From assembly GCF_901000735.1 (NCBI RefSeq), contig NC_081545.1:12431132-12495131 (forward strand): 64,000 nucleotides of DNA, written 5' to 3'. Origin of the DNA: Corylus avellana. Lineage: Eukaryota; Streptophyta; Magnoliopsida; Fagales; Betulaceae. The position numbers were made by a program, and so were the translations under genes. Shown one piece after another: positions 35,134-47,079 of the stretch. The first letter of the stretch is position 1. Each line of letters opens with the position of its first letter. The notes beneath the pieces are model-generated. The model was not told the DNA's origin, ran no database searches, and saw nothing but the letters and a program-made list of their open reading frames with translations.

Positions 35134-36072
35134 TCACATGTTTGATCTGATCACACTAGCACATTAGCACATAATTTGTGAGGAATGACATGAGGTCTAA
35201 TGTGTGTGTTTTTGCATCTTGGATGAAATTGGATGACTAATTAGATGACGCTTGGCATATTTATTGACAAAAAAAATAAAAAAATAAAAAAAATAAAAAG
35301 AAGTGAAATAAATGATCATTGATGGCTTTTCACTGAGTAACTGGACCTCTTATTTCAAAGCACTGAGTGTTCACGTCAAAAGGTGAAAAATTTGGATTTG
35401 ATCATTGTCATGGTTAGTTGGTTTTGTAGCCTTTTTAACTCGAGTTAGTAGGTCCTTAGGAGTATCTCTACAACGAATGCCCTAAAACCACCTGGTTTGG
35501 GAGGCATTGACTTAACACTCGCTACAAGGGTCAATTACAAAGCTTAAGAAAACCAACATTGCACAACCTGACCAAAAAAGAAAAAAAAAAAAATTATGCC
35601 TTGTGTCATTCTAATAAGAATTTCAGTGAATTTTGAGATTTGGAGACATTTAAATATTAGAAAGATTTGGAAGCCTCATAATTTTGTGCTAATTCACTTT
35701 ACACTGATTTCAAACTTGTGATATTTTAGCATGTCCTTTGTAAGTAATTGCACTTTGAGATTCCAATTCATTGTGAAGATGGAGTTCATCTTTTTGAGCT
35801 TGCTAATGAATAAAAATTATGATCTTGAAGTAATGCTTTAATTTTTGGGATGACATGAACTGTGCATGATGTTTGTGGGTGACATTTCTGGAAAACCCTC
35901 ATGAGACTTCATTCGTCCCCTAGGAAATTCCTAGGGTTTTAAAAGGCTTGTTGCATATGCTAAATGCAATCGTACATCCCACGAAAGATAGATTTATCTT
36001 TTTGTTTTCAGTTTCCTTTTTGTTTTGAGTTTTGTATTGATCAGGGACTAGCAATATGTAAGTTTGGGTGTA
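35134..36072 (+). mobile_element. B2 3' end with purine tract
   Basis: Non-coding. Includes the empty counterpart (35669-35673) of the tRNA-containing insertion in B1, and ends with AAGTTTGGGTGTA (36060-36072) before the 3' LTR. Confidence 0.75.
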
Positions 36073-37430
36073 TGATAAGTGCTAAAATATTTATATTTTC
36101 AGCCCTTATCTTACATGTTTTAATCCTTTGGTTGTAGTTAATTAGGCAATTTGAATTCCTTTTTGTGTTTTTGATGTTTTTACAGGCTTTCGGAAGAAAG
36201 TGAAGTAAAACTAGGTGATTTAGGCTCAAAAAGAGAAGATGGAAAAATTGGAGCTCTCTGGTACTACGATCAATCGCAGGGTACCTATGATCGAGCGCAA
36301 TACCAGAGGAGATGCTGCACGAGCCAGGCCAGGAGCGATCTAGCGCAGGGCAAAAGAAGGATCGATCGCAGACCTGCGATCGAGCGCACACGGGCTGCGA
36401 TCGAGCGCACCCGTGCGCAAGAGGCATTCCAAGTGGCGGCTATCATGTCCCTATTTCCATATTAGGATTTTTCAAACTCCAAATTGTAATAGGATTGAAA
36501 CCTTACTAAAACCCTACGGTTTACTACTTTTCCAAGGACTTCTAAAGCCTATAAATAGCTCCTAAGCCTTTAAAATAGGTAGGCTTGGAGAAGGGAGAAG
36601 AATAGGGGCTCTCAAGTCAAGTCTCGAGTTTATTCTTTCCTTTCTTTTCTTTTCTTTTATGAAGATGTTTAACATCAACTCTATGTGTAGCTAATTTATT
36701 TAGTAGGGCTAGATTGAAGCCCTAGTTATGTTAAATTAATATTTCAACATTGGCGCCTTGTGATGATCATGTTGTGCTATTTAACTTGATTAATACCTAC
36801 TTGCATGAATTCCTCATATGTGTATGCCTGATCAACATGTGCATGTGGTATGGACTTGTTAGTTAGATCAATTTGGATGACCGAGTCCTGGGTTTAACTT
36901 AAGTAACAAAAGAATCCACCCCGCGATTCTTGGGTTAATCAACATAGGGAACTAGGAGTATACACCCATGCCCTAGGCCCTGTGTGCTTGTCGATTTCCA
37001 TAAAACATATACTTTTCTAAAGAACAACTTAGTATATACCATGCTAAATCCCTTAGGAAAGAGAAGAGTTAGAGTATACACCCATGCCTAACTCGTTACT
37101 TAGGGAAATCAATAGCTTAAGGAGCATACACCCATGCCCTTAGGTTGGCAAACATTAAATATATATAACTTGATCAAAGCATTGGCATATTGAAATACTA
37201 GTTTAATATAATTAGTGGTGGATATCAAAGCCCTACCATTTGTCATCAACACATCGACAATCAATTTTTATTTTACTTTTGCTTAAGGAATCTATTTTTA
37301 AGCATAAATTTAGCAATCCTCGTGGGAATGATCCTGTACTTGCACCTTATACTACCATGTTGACCTTGTGCACTTGCAGGTAAAACGTAAAATTATTTAC
37401 CTATTAATTTAGGTAGATTTTTGCACAACA
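36073..37430 (+). mobile_element. B2 3' LTR
   Basis: TGATAAGTGCTAAAA...TTGCACAACA, 1358 bases with intact ends. It holds one of the most complete palindrome clusters (36266-36419: eight copies of GATCRATCGCA / GATCGAGCGCA). TATA box near 36549. Confidence 0.92.
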
Positions 37431-38563
37431 CAAAATACCATAACGTTTCAAAAATTATGACCCCCATATATCTAGATAAATTACTTATCCAACTTTACCA
37501 AACATATACATCATAAATCCATCTTACCCTTGTAGTGGAGATTATAGAATCACACAAGTATATAAATCCAGTTTTATAAGAAATTCATAATCTTGTGTGA
37601 AACCTCAAAACCTTTCATTAATCAAAACAACCACTATAATTTTAGATGCACATAGTTTAGATAACAGGGTTTGTGTACCTCAATACTCATGATGGTCAAA
37701 TAATCATCTAATCACTCCTATGAACATTATTGATATAATTCTAATAATTTTAATCTTAACTAATCTTAGCATTCTCTTCAAAGTCCTCAATATATCATCA
37801 CTATGGATTTCTCAACCTTTGAATTTAAGACACGTCCTAATAAAACAATTTAAACCATACCAGTACAAAACGTATATGTCTTTGCAAGAATCATAAATCC
37901 TAGTTATCACTAGATTTATTGAAGTGTTAACAAGATCCACACTTTTAACAATTTAGTCCTCAAGTTATATAATATTCTAAATTCATTCCATCAAAATTCA
38001 TAATAACCTTTCCTCTACTAGACCTCTTAATCTTGGTTTCTATCTCAAAAACCTACAATTAATCACTATCTAACAGTGAGACTAATCTTAAGTAAATACT
38101 TCACTCTAGATCCTTTATACCTTAGTCCTTAAATATCAACTTAAATGCATTCATTTCTAGAGGTCGTTACTTACTTTACTCCATGTTGCGCCACTTTGAT
38201 AACATATTGAGAACCATTGGTATTAAATAAGCTATCCACAAACGAAAAATTTGATTATTGAGGTGGAATCCTACCAATCTTCACCCATTATCATCCTAGT
38301 CATTAAGACAACTTGAGTCTTATTCTCCTCTTTAATCAATGCCTGTAAAGGATTAAACAAATTAGTGCAATTATAAAGCATCTACTTTGGTATCACACCA
38401 ATTAACTAGTCATTGTGTGCATACTAATCTAAGTCCTAATTTCCCCAAATCTCTTCTTCTACTTAAGACCTAATGCTTCAGCAATGATCATCACCAAATA
38501 GGTCATTAATCCAAACTTAATATCCTCAAGTAACTGATGTCTCCCAATCAACTGAACCTCTTT
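37431..38563 (-). mobile_element. T1 internal region near the 5' LTR, non-coding
   Basis: AT-rich with no coding motif. Matches 48617-48888 plus 57449-57922 in the duplicated copy, where about 380 bases (38098-38477) are absent. Confidence 0.65.
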
Positions 38564-38575
38564 GCTCTGATACCA
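38564..38575 (-). promoter_or_regulatory. T1 primer binding site, tRNA-iMet
   Basis: Minus strand TGGTATCAGAGC, the complement of the plant initiator tRNA-Met 3' end, two bases from the LTR end. It fixes T1's orientation. The duplicate copy at 57923-57934 reads TTGTATCAGAGC. Confidence 0.88.
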
Positions 38576-38577
38576 CC

Positions 38578-40129
38578 TGTAAAGGCCCAAGTTCTAGAGG
38601 TAGAGCGACTGAGAGCAATTGTAACATATTCTCATTTAATATATATATAATATATTTCTCCTACCAGATGCTCACCACAGAAACATAACATCGCCATAGT
38701 ACTGTAAACTCTCATTATTATGAAATCACAAACACATAATGTGCTAGTATTCAATAATCTCAAAAAACAATAAAGTTACAGAGTCTATGTTTGTCCCAAG
38801 CAGTCTAGTCTATAGAATGGAGTCCCAGACACTTCTACTGCTACTGCTTCTGCTAGTCCCAAATGATCGAGACTTTATCTACCAAGAGGCCCATCGGTAC
38901 CCCTGTCCTCAGTACTACGATATATAGGGTAATCTGAAAAAGATGTATAGGGAGAAGGGGTGAGTTCGACAACTCAGTATGTAGCCACAACACCAAGATG
39001 CTATAAAACATGCTATGCAGATTTTTATGTCATAATCCTTGTCATGCACAATCACAATTATGCGGAATAAAATAATAAAGCATGATAGTTGCAAAATGAG
39101 TAAGCACTTCCTTTTACTTTCTTCCAAAATAATTGTTTTACCCTTTGACCCGAGACAGCAATTTTACCATGAATGGCGCATGTTACCCTGTCCCGAAGAA
39201 CCTATATGCTCATCCTGTCCTCACAGGGGAGAGCTACCAGGTTGGAACTTCCCTAGGTGAAGGCCACTGGGCCGGTAGCACACATCTTCGGTGTGCTTGC
39301 CATGCTACTCATGCGGTACTGATCGTGACTATAATTGTGCCTCAGGTTAAACATTTATGAACATGAATGCACATGTAATAGGTCATACGATCTTCTTCTA
39401 TAATGGTACAATAGACCATGAAACTTTGTGAGCTCCTTATATTCATAATCACATTCATGCATAACTCATCAAAATGAGAAATAAAACTTGGCATTAAAAT
39501 ATGAAAGGAAGTGCAATTTCAAATCATGTAAGTAAATGATTTATAAAATCCCCAACATTTTTCAAAAGATTTATAATAAAATCTGTTGGGGTTTTTGGTG
39601 TTGTGTCCCCTTACCTGGCATTACATGTCCTTAATTTGGTTCCGCATTCAACTCACAATTCCTTGGAGAGTTCTCATATATATATATATATGAGATCTTC
39701 CTCATTCAAAGACTTACCACACATCCAAAAATCATAACAACCCATAACTTTCGGTACCTCAAAAGTTGCTCGAAATTATATGGCCCTGTTTGATTGAAAT
39801 TCCTGTTTTGACACTTACATTTTCTAAAAATCATAACTCCTTCTACAAGGATCCAAAAATCATGAAACCACTTTTAAAATCTTGCTTTCTCATCATTGTA
39901 TAAGGAATTAAAACAGATTTAATTAAGGTCACTCATTAAATTTTTGGTGTCCAAAATAATGTGACTTCTCTTTCAATAGCCAACTAAATTTCTAACTAGC
40001 AATTTTCCATCATCTTTCACATTAAGTCCATTTACCTAACTCCATATAAATTTAAATAAAATTGCAAATCCTCCTTATCCTTGATATTAAGATCACCTTT
40101 ATTCTAGGTATAAATTTTGGGGTATGACA
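38578..40129 (-). mobile_element. T1 5' LTR
   Basis: Minus-strand LTR, TGTCATACCCC...CCTTTACA; 1552 bases. Followed by GCCAT (40130-40134), the partner of 12061-12065. An (AT)n run near 39677-39692 takes the place of about 650 bases present in the 3' LTR. Confidence 0.88.
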
Positions 40130-40134
40130 GCCAT

Positions 40135-40883
40135 TCCCTAATGGATGGTCACCATAGGATTGACATCATTAGTGGTGTGGGCCACCCGAGGTCGAACTCG
40201 GTTGTGCCACTAATGGGATGGACAATAACGTACAATATCTGGGGCACCCATATTACAAGTCCCTTTGGACAGCGCCAACTCGACTAAGAATGGGTAATAT
40301 CTTGGGAAGGCCATACTACTGAATTATTATTGTTACTCATGATTATAAGCATATATTATATCTATATCACATCCATGATAAACTGTCATAATGTTTCAAG
40401 TGCTTTGTAAACAACTGAGTTCGTCGGACCTACCCTTGTATTATTTTCCTTTTTTTCTCCATATGTACAACTATGCAGTTATAGATAGTTTAGTAGAGAT
40501 GGATACCGCGAAGCATCTGGTTGCCTTGGATTCGATTCGGGAGATGCTTGAGGACTTATTGCAAGCTTAGGCAGGAACTCATGGTAACTAGTACTTTTGA
40601 GTTATGTTGTAGACTTAGAGCTTTTATGTATGTTTTCATATTAAGGCATAACATGAATCCCTACAAAGATGATGACTTATGTAGTGTGATTCTAGCTACT
40701 TTGATGTTCCTTGGTAGATGCTCTAGTTGTAATGACTACGTTTATAGAATTTTAGTACTTTCCACTGCCTAGTATCCTCTCTTTTCGAGGAGTATAGGTC
40801 CCAGAGTCTTGTTTGGAGTGGAATAAGGCTAGGAAATGAACCGTGGAGTTAATTATTAGTTAATTAATTTTAGGGGCATTACA
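40135..40883 (+). mobile_element. Family D LTR, right part
   Basis: Resumes after T1 and ends TTAGGGGCATTACA, an LTR-type terminus, at the join with a family A LTR fragment. No coding motif; the 83-codon ORF here is chance. Duplicated at 59703-60497. Confidence 0.6.
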
Positions 40884-41982
40884 TCAAGTATCGGATTGAG
40901 GTGATAGAAGCGGCATTGGAAAGCTAACTGAAAATACTACAAACATTTTCAGATAAGAGTTTTTTTAGGATTCCTAGGGCTTCTAGGGTTTGTTTTACAC
41001 TCTATAAATAGGCCTCAAAGATTTGGAGAGACGTGTGCTTAGTTCTAGACAGAAAATTTCTTATTGGAGGCTTAAAGAGTTGAAGAGAAGATGAACATGG
41101 TAGGAGGCCATCCCAACACCAACATGAGCAACTAAATTCGTAATAGGGCATTGATGTAGCCCTTTCCAAGTAACAGTGGTTTAATTGTATTTTAATTTGG
41201 GATTTTATAAATGCATGATGGTTGTATATCTGTGAGAATTGATCTTAATATTTATATTCAATCATTATGAAATTCTTCTCATGTCTTACAATGTTTTTTA
41301 TATTGATTGAACTCAAACATTCATATTTTCTGTGATTATATGAATGACCGTTATACTGTAGATTTAATTGACATATGATCAATAGAGTTTGATAGGCCAT
41401 GTCTAGGGAAGGCGAATTTGTTTTCACCCTAGTTTAATGCAATGTGGGTAGACTATTCGTACTAACCTAAAATGACTTATGCTTATCGGTTGGTTGTGTG
41501 TAACTAATTAATATATTTGATAGTCCATACCTAGGGAAGATGGATTGTACCACATCTAGAGGTTAGGCAGATGGTCCGTGCCAACCAGAGATGGATTATA
41601 CTTATTTCTTAATTATGGTATTTTTGTGGCTACTTGAATGAAACAAGCCCTATATCATGCGTAGTATAAATTTTCATTGTTAATTTATGATTGACCATTA
41701 TTGTGCTGGTAGTGGTGAAATCAACCCCTAATTGACCGTTATTGTGCTAGTAGTGGTGAAATCAACCCCCAATTCCCTCTTTCATCACAATCTACTTTTG
41801 CTTTATTTTATGAATTTATGTACTTTATAAATCCAAAACCAAATAAATTTTTAATTCTAAAGAACTTGAAAACAAGCCAGTGCAGAATATAACCCTTCAA
41901 TATAACCCTACCTTACAAGGATTCGTCCCATTGCAAATGGTATTTTATTATTGATATTTTTGCACACAAAAAGACCACATCA
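40884..41982 (+). mobile_element. Family A LTR, 3' part
   Basis: Matches family A LTR from 'tcaagtatcggattgagg' (compare 5105) to ACCACATCA. Includes a TATA-like 'tataaatagg' near 41003. A 45-base tandem duplication is present at about 41690-41770 ('gaccattattgtgctggtagtggtgaaatcaacccc' twice), not seen in the copy at 60498-61559. Confidence 0.75.
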
Positions 41983-42133
41983 ACATATCAGACTGGTAAA
42001 TGCCAGATTTGGGACCATTACGATAATGGCTAACATAAGGAGATTGCAATAATTTGCAATTATTATGACTATAGGATATATTAGGAAAATAGTATGGGAT
42101 CCCACGAATATATTCCAGATCCAATACCAATGT

Positions 42134-42424
42134 TCATGAACTCTCTTTGCACAATTCACGACACTCATTGAGTAAGTCCTTGGCTCGATTAAATCCATGC
42201 AATTCCAAATTCTTGATGAATTCCATAACACAGTCCTCATTACATTTTTTCAATCGTTCCCTTTTCTTTTGTTGTTCCTTTCTAAAGGAAGAAAGAAATC
42301 AAGCTGATAGTGGCAAGGGATGAAGTGATGGAAGCAGGTGGTCCTCTACAAGCTTTAGAACTTGAAAAAGAGTCACTGACATCATTATAATCATCATAAG
42401 TCCCTTCATACCATTTTTAACCAT
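42134..42424 (-). pseudogene. Broken copy of the small secreted peptide gene
   Basis: Aligns without gaps to the intact 96-codon ORF at 61711-62001. Codon 42 is CGA in the intact copy and TGA here (42299-42301), a C-to-T change at a CpG, so only a 41-residue fragment would be made. The TATA box (42498-42507) and start codon are kept. It lies between the family A LTR fragment and the CACTA left end. Confidence 0.75.
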
Positions 42425-43065
42425 TGTTCCTTTCCCTTTCTTGGAATTGCTTATTTTGGGAATTCGAAGATGAATTCATAATGTACAAAATCTAAAGCTT
42501 TTATATACAAGAGTTGTAGGATATTTTGAAATTATCAATATTTTAGTTTTATATTTTATTTCTTCTTAAAAAAAAACATTTTATATTTAAGTGGAGAATT
42601 GTTTATGCATGGTGGCCATATAAAGGTTTCAAGCTTTTTGGCTAACGTGAATTTTGGTTAAGGTAATATCTTTCGACTCTTTGGTTTTTATTGTAGACAT
42701 CTAGTATCTTCAAAGAGTTTTTTACCTTTGGGCAAAAGCCATGTCTAATCGAGCAGGAAAATTGAATTTGAATTTATTTGAGCACATAGTTGTTTAAGTA
42801 TCGTGACCTCGAAAACGTTTTATGGCTTTTGACTACCATGAATTTTTGTTAAGATCATGTCTCCCAACTCTTGAGCTTTTGTTATAGTCATCCATTAATT
42901 TTTAACTACAAGAAAAGGCCATTTTGCATAGTTTAAATTTTTGTTCTTTCCTTTAAACGACACAAACACATAATTTTTACATCGCTCATTTATAAACAAC
43001 ATAATAGTTAAAAAAAATATAGTCGTTTACTATTTAAATGACACAACTTTCACAATATACTTCTG

Positions 43066-43850
43066 GAACCTAAGTATTAAGAGAACTTGATGGGATGATT
43101 TGAAAGCCTTTGGCTCTTCCCTTTTTGTATACTTAGTAGGGAAGAGAAATTTCAGATATTGTTATATTATATTAGCTTGGTGAGGGAGTTAAAGGAAAAA
43201 ATAATTATTAGCTTAAATATTTCTGTAATCATGTTTCCTTAACATTTGTTCCACAATAATATTTTAATCAGAATTAATTCTACTAAATAATTGTGACTGC
43301 ACTCCAATAAATATTTTGTTTAAGCAATTAATACCTTTGACTTATACTTGACTTATGATCCCTTCATAAATCTTCCGTAGCAGAATTAAGGCTAAGGATA
43401 CTGCCACTTAATTCTCTACAACTTTTCCTTGACTCACTGACTTTACATTATTCTTATAATGTGAAGATCATATATATATATATTGGTATACCAACCAAAA
43501 TGCTATGGCCAAAGACTTGAGAATAATATCAATAAAATCTATCTCAAGGGAAAATTTCTTATCTCTTTGTCTACCTGACAAAAGATTTGGATTTCTTCTT
43601 GAAGTTGGTATTCCCACAATATTAGATGTGATTACCCAACGTATTGAGTAATATTGACGGATGATAGGTCTCACTCTTAGATACATTTAAGAAATCAACA
43701 ATTCACATTTGAGTTCATGAGTTCTTAGAATTTAGAATCAAAGTCCAATGAAGCATTTGAGGAGTTTATTGTCCTTTTTATCAATATACAATATTTTATG
43801 AAAAGAAAACTCCTTGGTCCATTCAGTGCCTTAGAGTCTCAGCACAATAT
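43066..43850. other. CACTA interior, non-coding
   Basis: AT-rich with a (TA)n run at about 43471-43482. No motif recognised. Duplicated at 62640-63753, where a 315-base insertion interrupts it. Confidence 0.4.
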
Positions 43851-44368
43851 TGTAACACTTCGGTCCCATATTGGGAAGATAAGAAGAAGCCCACATAGAG
43901 TGGGTAGTTTATCAAGATAGTCATGGGTGCTAAGTCCCACATTGCCTAGTTATTAGGTGAAACTGGGCTTTATAATGAATTGTAGGGAATCTCCATATTG
44001 ACTAGTCCTTTTGGGGTAATAGTGCAGATGTGGCTAGCGCTTTTCCTTGGGCCATTACAAATGGTATCAGAGCCACCTAGTAACGCTAGGTCATGTGGTA
44101 CTGCAGCACTGCATGATGTGGCCCCTGACGAGAACGTCAGGAATTTAAGAGGGGGAGTTTGTAACACCCCAATCCCATATTAGGAAGATGAGAAAAAGCC
44201 CACATAGAGTCGATGGTTTATAAAGATAGTCAAGGGTGCTAAGTCCCACATTGCCTAGTTACTAGGTAAAACTAGACTTTATAACGAATTCTAGGGAAGC
44301 TCCAAATTGACTAGTCCTTTTGGGGTAATAGCACAGATGTAGCTAGTGCTTTTCCTTGGGCCATTACA
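43851..44368 (+). mobile_element. Complete TRIM (miniature LTR retrotransposon)
   Basis: Two LTRs of 209 bases (43851-44059 and 44160-44368), both TGTAACAC...GCCATTACA, enclose only 100 bases. The primer site TGGTATCAGAGCC (44062-44074) is complementary to initiator tRNA-Met; the purine tract AAGAGGGGGAG is at 44147-44157. No coding capacity. Flanks (aatat / ataca) do not give a clean 5-bp duplication. A second copy begins at 63754 in the duplicated segment, so it inserted before the duplication. Confidence 0.92.
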
Positions 44369-44940
44369 ATACACATTAATCCTGAAGTCAACGCTTCCCT
44401 TGATCAAGGTAGATCACCAAGATTCGATATGTAACAGTCTTACTCAAAATGGAATACCCAGTTCCATTTACCGACTACGAACTTTATACATTTAATGATA
44501 CAAAGATTGTGGACTAAGACCTTGTGTGATAACTATGTTACTCACACCCATAGCCATATGCAATGTAATCCTAGGACCTTTCACATGCAAGATGAACTAT
44601 TGGTAATAGGCATGTAAAAGATGACATATGTCATATGCTCAAAATGATTTAATCAATGAATAAAAACATATATTCATTGACGTTAAATGTCATTATGCAT
44701 CTAAGATCACTGGGATTTGGGGCATAATCCCAACATATACGTCGTTAGAAGAGTAAATGACATAAAAAAAAAAAAAAGTTGTCATTTACTGTGCAAATGA
44801 CAGAACTTTCACAGTATACCCCGTTTGCACAGTAAACAACATCATTTATAAAAACATGCCGTTTAACAGTAAATGATTTGTTTGTGTTGACGTTGTTTAC
44901 TGTTAAACGACTTCAACGTTAAAAAACTAATGTCATTTGG
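44369..44940. repeat. CACTA interior with repeated subterminal-like block
   Basis: 44369-44730 shows nothing recognisable. 44778-44825 repeats the left subterminal block of 43012-43065 (both read through 'aaatgaca(c/g)aactttcaca(a/g)tatac'). Several GTTTACTGT / ACAGTAAA inverted units follow to 44935. Confidence 0.5.
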
Positions 44941-46241
44941 TGTTGTGCAAAAATATACCTAAATTAATAGGTAAATAATTGTACGTTTTACCTGCAAGTG
45001 CACAAGGTCAACATGGTAGTATAAGGTGCAAGTACAGGATCATTCCTACGAGGATTGCTGAATTTATGTTTAAAAATAAATTCCTTAAGCGAAAGCAAAC
45101 TAAAATTGATTGTTGATGAGATGATAATAAAGGGTAGGGCTTTGATATCCACCACTAATTATGTTAAACTAGTATATCAATATGCCAATGCTTTGATCAA
45201 GTTATGCATATTTAATGTTTGCCAACCTAAGGATTAAACCCTAACTCCTTAAGCTATTGATTTCCTTAAGCAACAAATTAGGCACTTGGTCCATGCTCTA
45301 ACTCTTTTCTTTCCTAAAGGATTTAGCATGATCTATACTAAGTTGTTCTTTACAAAAGCATATGTTCTATGGAAATCGACAAACACACAAGGCCTAGGGC
45401 ATGGATACATACTCCCGGTTCCCTATGTTGACTAACCCAAGAATCCGGTGTGGATATCTCTTATTACTTATGTTAAACCCAGGACTCGGTCATCCAAATT
45501 GATCTAACTAACAAGTCCATACCACATGCACATGTTGATCAGGCATACACATATGAGGAATTCATGTAAACAGGTATTAATCAAGTTAAATAGCACAACA
45601 TGATCATCACAAGGCGCCAATATTGAAATATTAATTTAACATAACTAGGGCTTCAATCTAGCCCTACTAAGTAAATTAGCTACACATATAATTGATGTTA
45701 AACATCTTCATAAAATAAAAACAAGGAAAAGAATAAACTCGAGACTTGAACTTTAGAGCTCCTATCCTTCTCTTCCACCAAGCCTTCAGTTCCTTTCCAG
45801 AGCTTGTGCCTCTTTTCTCCACACCTATTCCTAGACCCTAGGGATTTTGCAGGGTTTCAATCCTATTACAATTTGGAGTTGGAAAAACCCTAATATGGAA
45901 ATAGGGACACCGTAGCTGCCACTTGGGATGTCTCATGTGCACGGGTGCGCTTGATCGCACGTCTGTGATCGATACCTCTTTTGGCCTGGCTCATGCAGTG
46001 TCTTCTCTGATGTTGCGCTTGATCGCAGGTGCTCTGCGATTGATCGTAGTACCAGGGAGTTTCAAATTTCCATCTTCTCCTTTTTGAACCCAAATCTCCT
46101 AGTTTTTCTTCATTTTCTTCCAAAAGCCTGTAAAATCATGAAAAACACAAAAAAGGAAGTAAAATGGCCTAATTAACCAAAACCAAAGGATTAAAACATG
46201 CAAGATAAGAGCTAAAAATATGAATATTTTAGCACTTATCA
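44941..46241 (-). mobile_element. Solo LTR, family B, inside the CACTA element
   Basis: Plus-strand reading TGTTGTGCAAAAA...TAGCACTTATCA. Perfect target duplication TTTGG (44936-44940 and 46242-46246). It is the only minus-strand family B LTR in the window. Its palindrome cluster (about 45940-46055) has suffered many C-to-T/G-to-A changes. Confidence 0.95.
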
Positions 46242-46329
46242 TTTGGCCCAGCAAACGATGTTAAAGTTAATTAAATGAGACCGAGTGTGGCTGAAGAATG
46301 TTGTTTAATAGTAGAGCGATGTGAATAAA

Positions 46330-46465
46330 ATCCATTTCTTGAAACCCACGTTTCCCTCCTCACACCTAAACTAACACTTTGAATTTTTTGAAATCCGGCC
46401 AAAAACAACGTTTCCCTCCTCACACCTAACCCCACACTTTGAATTTCTTGAAATACCACCTAAAT
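46330..46465 (+). repeat. Two-copy tandem repeat, about 60 bases
   Basis: The unit 'acgtttccctcctcacacctaa...cacactttgaattt...ttgaaat' occurs twice in a row (about 46347-46395 and 46408-46455). It lies just upstream of the captured syntaxin 5' region, and may be host promoter DNA or transposon DNA. Confidence 0.6.
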
Positions 46466-46509
46466 TCGACACCCTTCTTTCTTTTTGTCATACTGAGTAC
46501 TCCACACGC

Positions 46510-46898
46510 CACAACCTCATAAATGAAGGGGTTTTACTTCTTCTTTGTACACACTTTTTTTTTTTTATATATATATTTCTGCTTCTCTCCTTCACTTGGG
46601 CAAAAACAAGAAAAAACTGAAACATTCCAAAACCACATCTCTCTATCTCTCTTTCACTCTCAAAAATCCTCTCTCCTCTCAAATTTTCCTCATGAACGAC
46701 CTCTAGCTTCTCTCTTGGTTCTTTCTCTGGCTTGCATTGCAAGCAAGTCTCCTCCGACCTTCACATCATTGAAATGTTCTCCTCGGCCAAATTCACTTGC
46801 GTTGGAGCCTATGTTAACCTGGACAAGTTCTTCAAGGACATTAAGTCCATGAAGGAAGAGCTCATGAAGTTGGACTACTTTAACCATGCTCTAAGTAG
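46510..46898 (+). pseudogene. Captured fragment of a SYP12-type syntaxin gene (5' end)
   Basis: 46692 is an ATG reading MNDL. After a two-base loss the frame continues SSFSLGSFSGLHCKQV, then SSDLHIIEM, then VNLDKFFKDIKSMKEEL and [12 protein letters not shown] (to about 46895). The start MNDL, the HxIEM phrase and 'GVNLDKFFEDVESVKEELKELD'-like segment are the N-terminus of plant plasma-membrane syntaxins (SYP12 group; t-SNAREs in secretion). 46540-46691, with CT-rich repeats, looks like its 5' untranslated leader. The Habc remainder, SNARE helix and membrane anchor are absent. It is an exon fragment inside the CACTA element. Confidence 0.7.
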
Positions 46899-47079
46899 CG
46901 CATCCTATACCTCATCAAGCCTGTCTCCATGTCCCATGATGTCTACCTCTCCTCCATCACCCCTATCGCCAGTGTTTACTTTCTCTCCCTTTGTCTCTCC
47001 AACTCTGCCTACATCTACCTCTTTGTCACCTTCATCCAGATGCTCAAGGCCCTTATGCCCTTACAATTTATGGCTTGAT
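46899..47079 (+). pseudogene. Captured fragment of a sugar-phosphate/phosphate translocator gene
   Basis: The frame reads [40 protein letters not shown] and [14 protein letters not shown], then drifts at a small deletion near 47062. This is a transmembrane part of the plant triose-phosphate-translocator-like family (nucleotide-sugar or sugar-phosphate carriers), whose hallmark is '[26 protein letters not shown]'. It abuts the syntaxin fragment within a few bases and in the same orientation but another frame. Everything outside these 60 codons is missing. Confidence 0.8.

Noticed and set aside
36266..36419. CRISPR array
   Set aside because: Repeats are short imperfect palindromes with irregular spacing inside an LTR of a plant retroelement, with no spacers of constant length.
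40521..40772. 83-codon ORF in the D LTR tail
   Set aside because: The duplicate at 60130-60390 does not keep the frame, and the region is LTR.
41980..42240. 86-codon ORF (and its copy at 61557-61817)
   Set aside because: Overlaps the peptide gene in another frame and runs into presumed 3' untranslated sequence; it has no start context or motif of its own.
46523..46852. 109-codon ORF over the captured region
   Set aside because: It reads the syntaxin fragment in the wrong frame; the recognisable peptide is in another frame.
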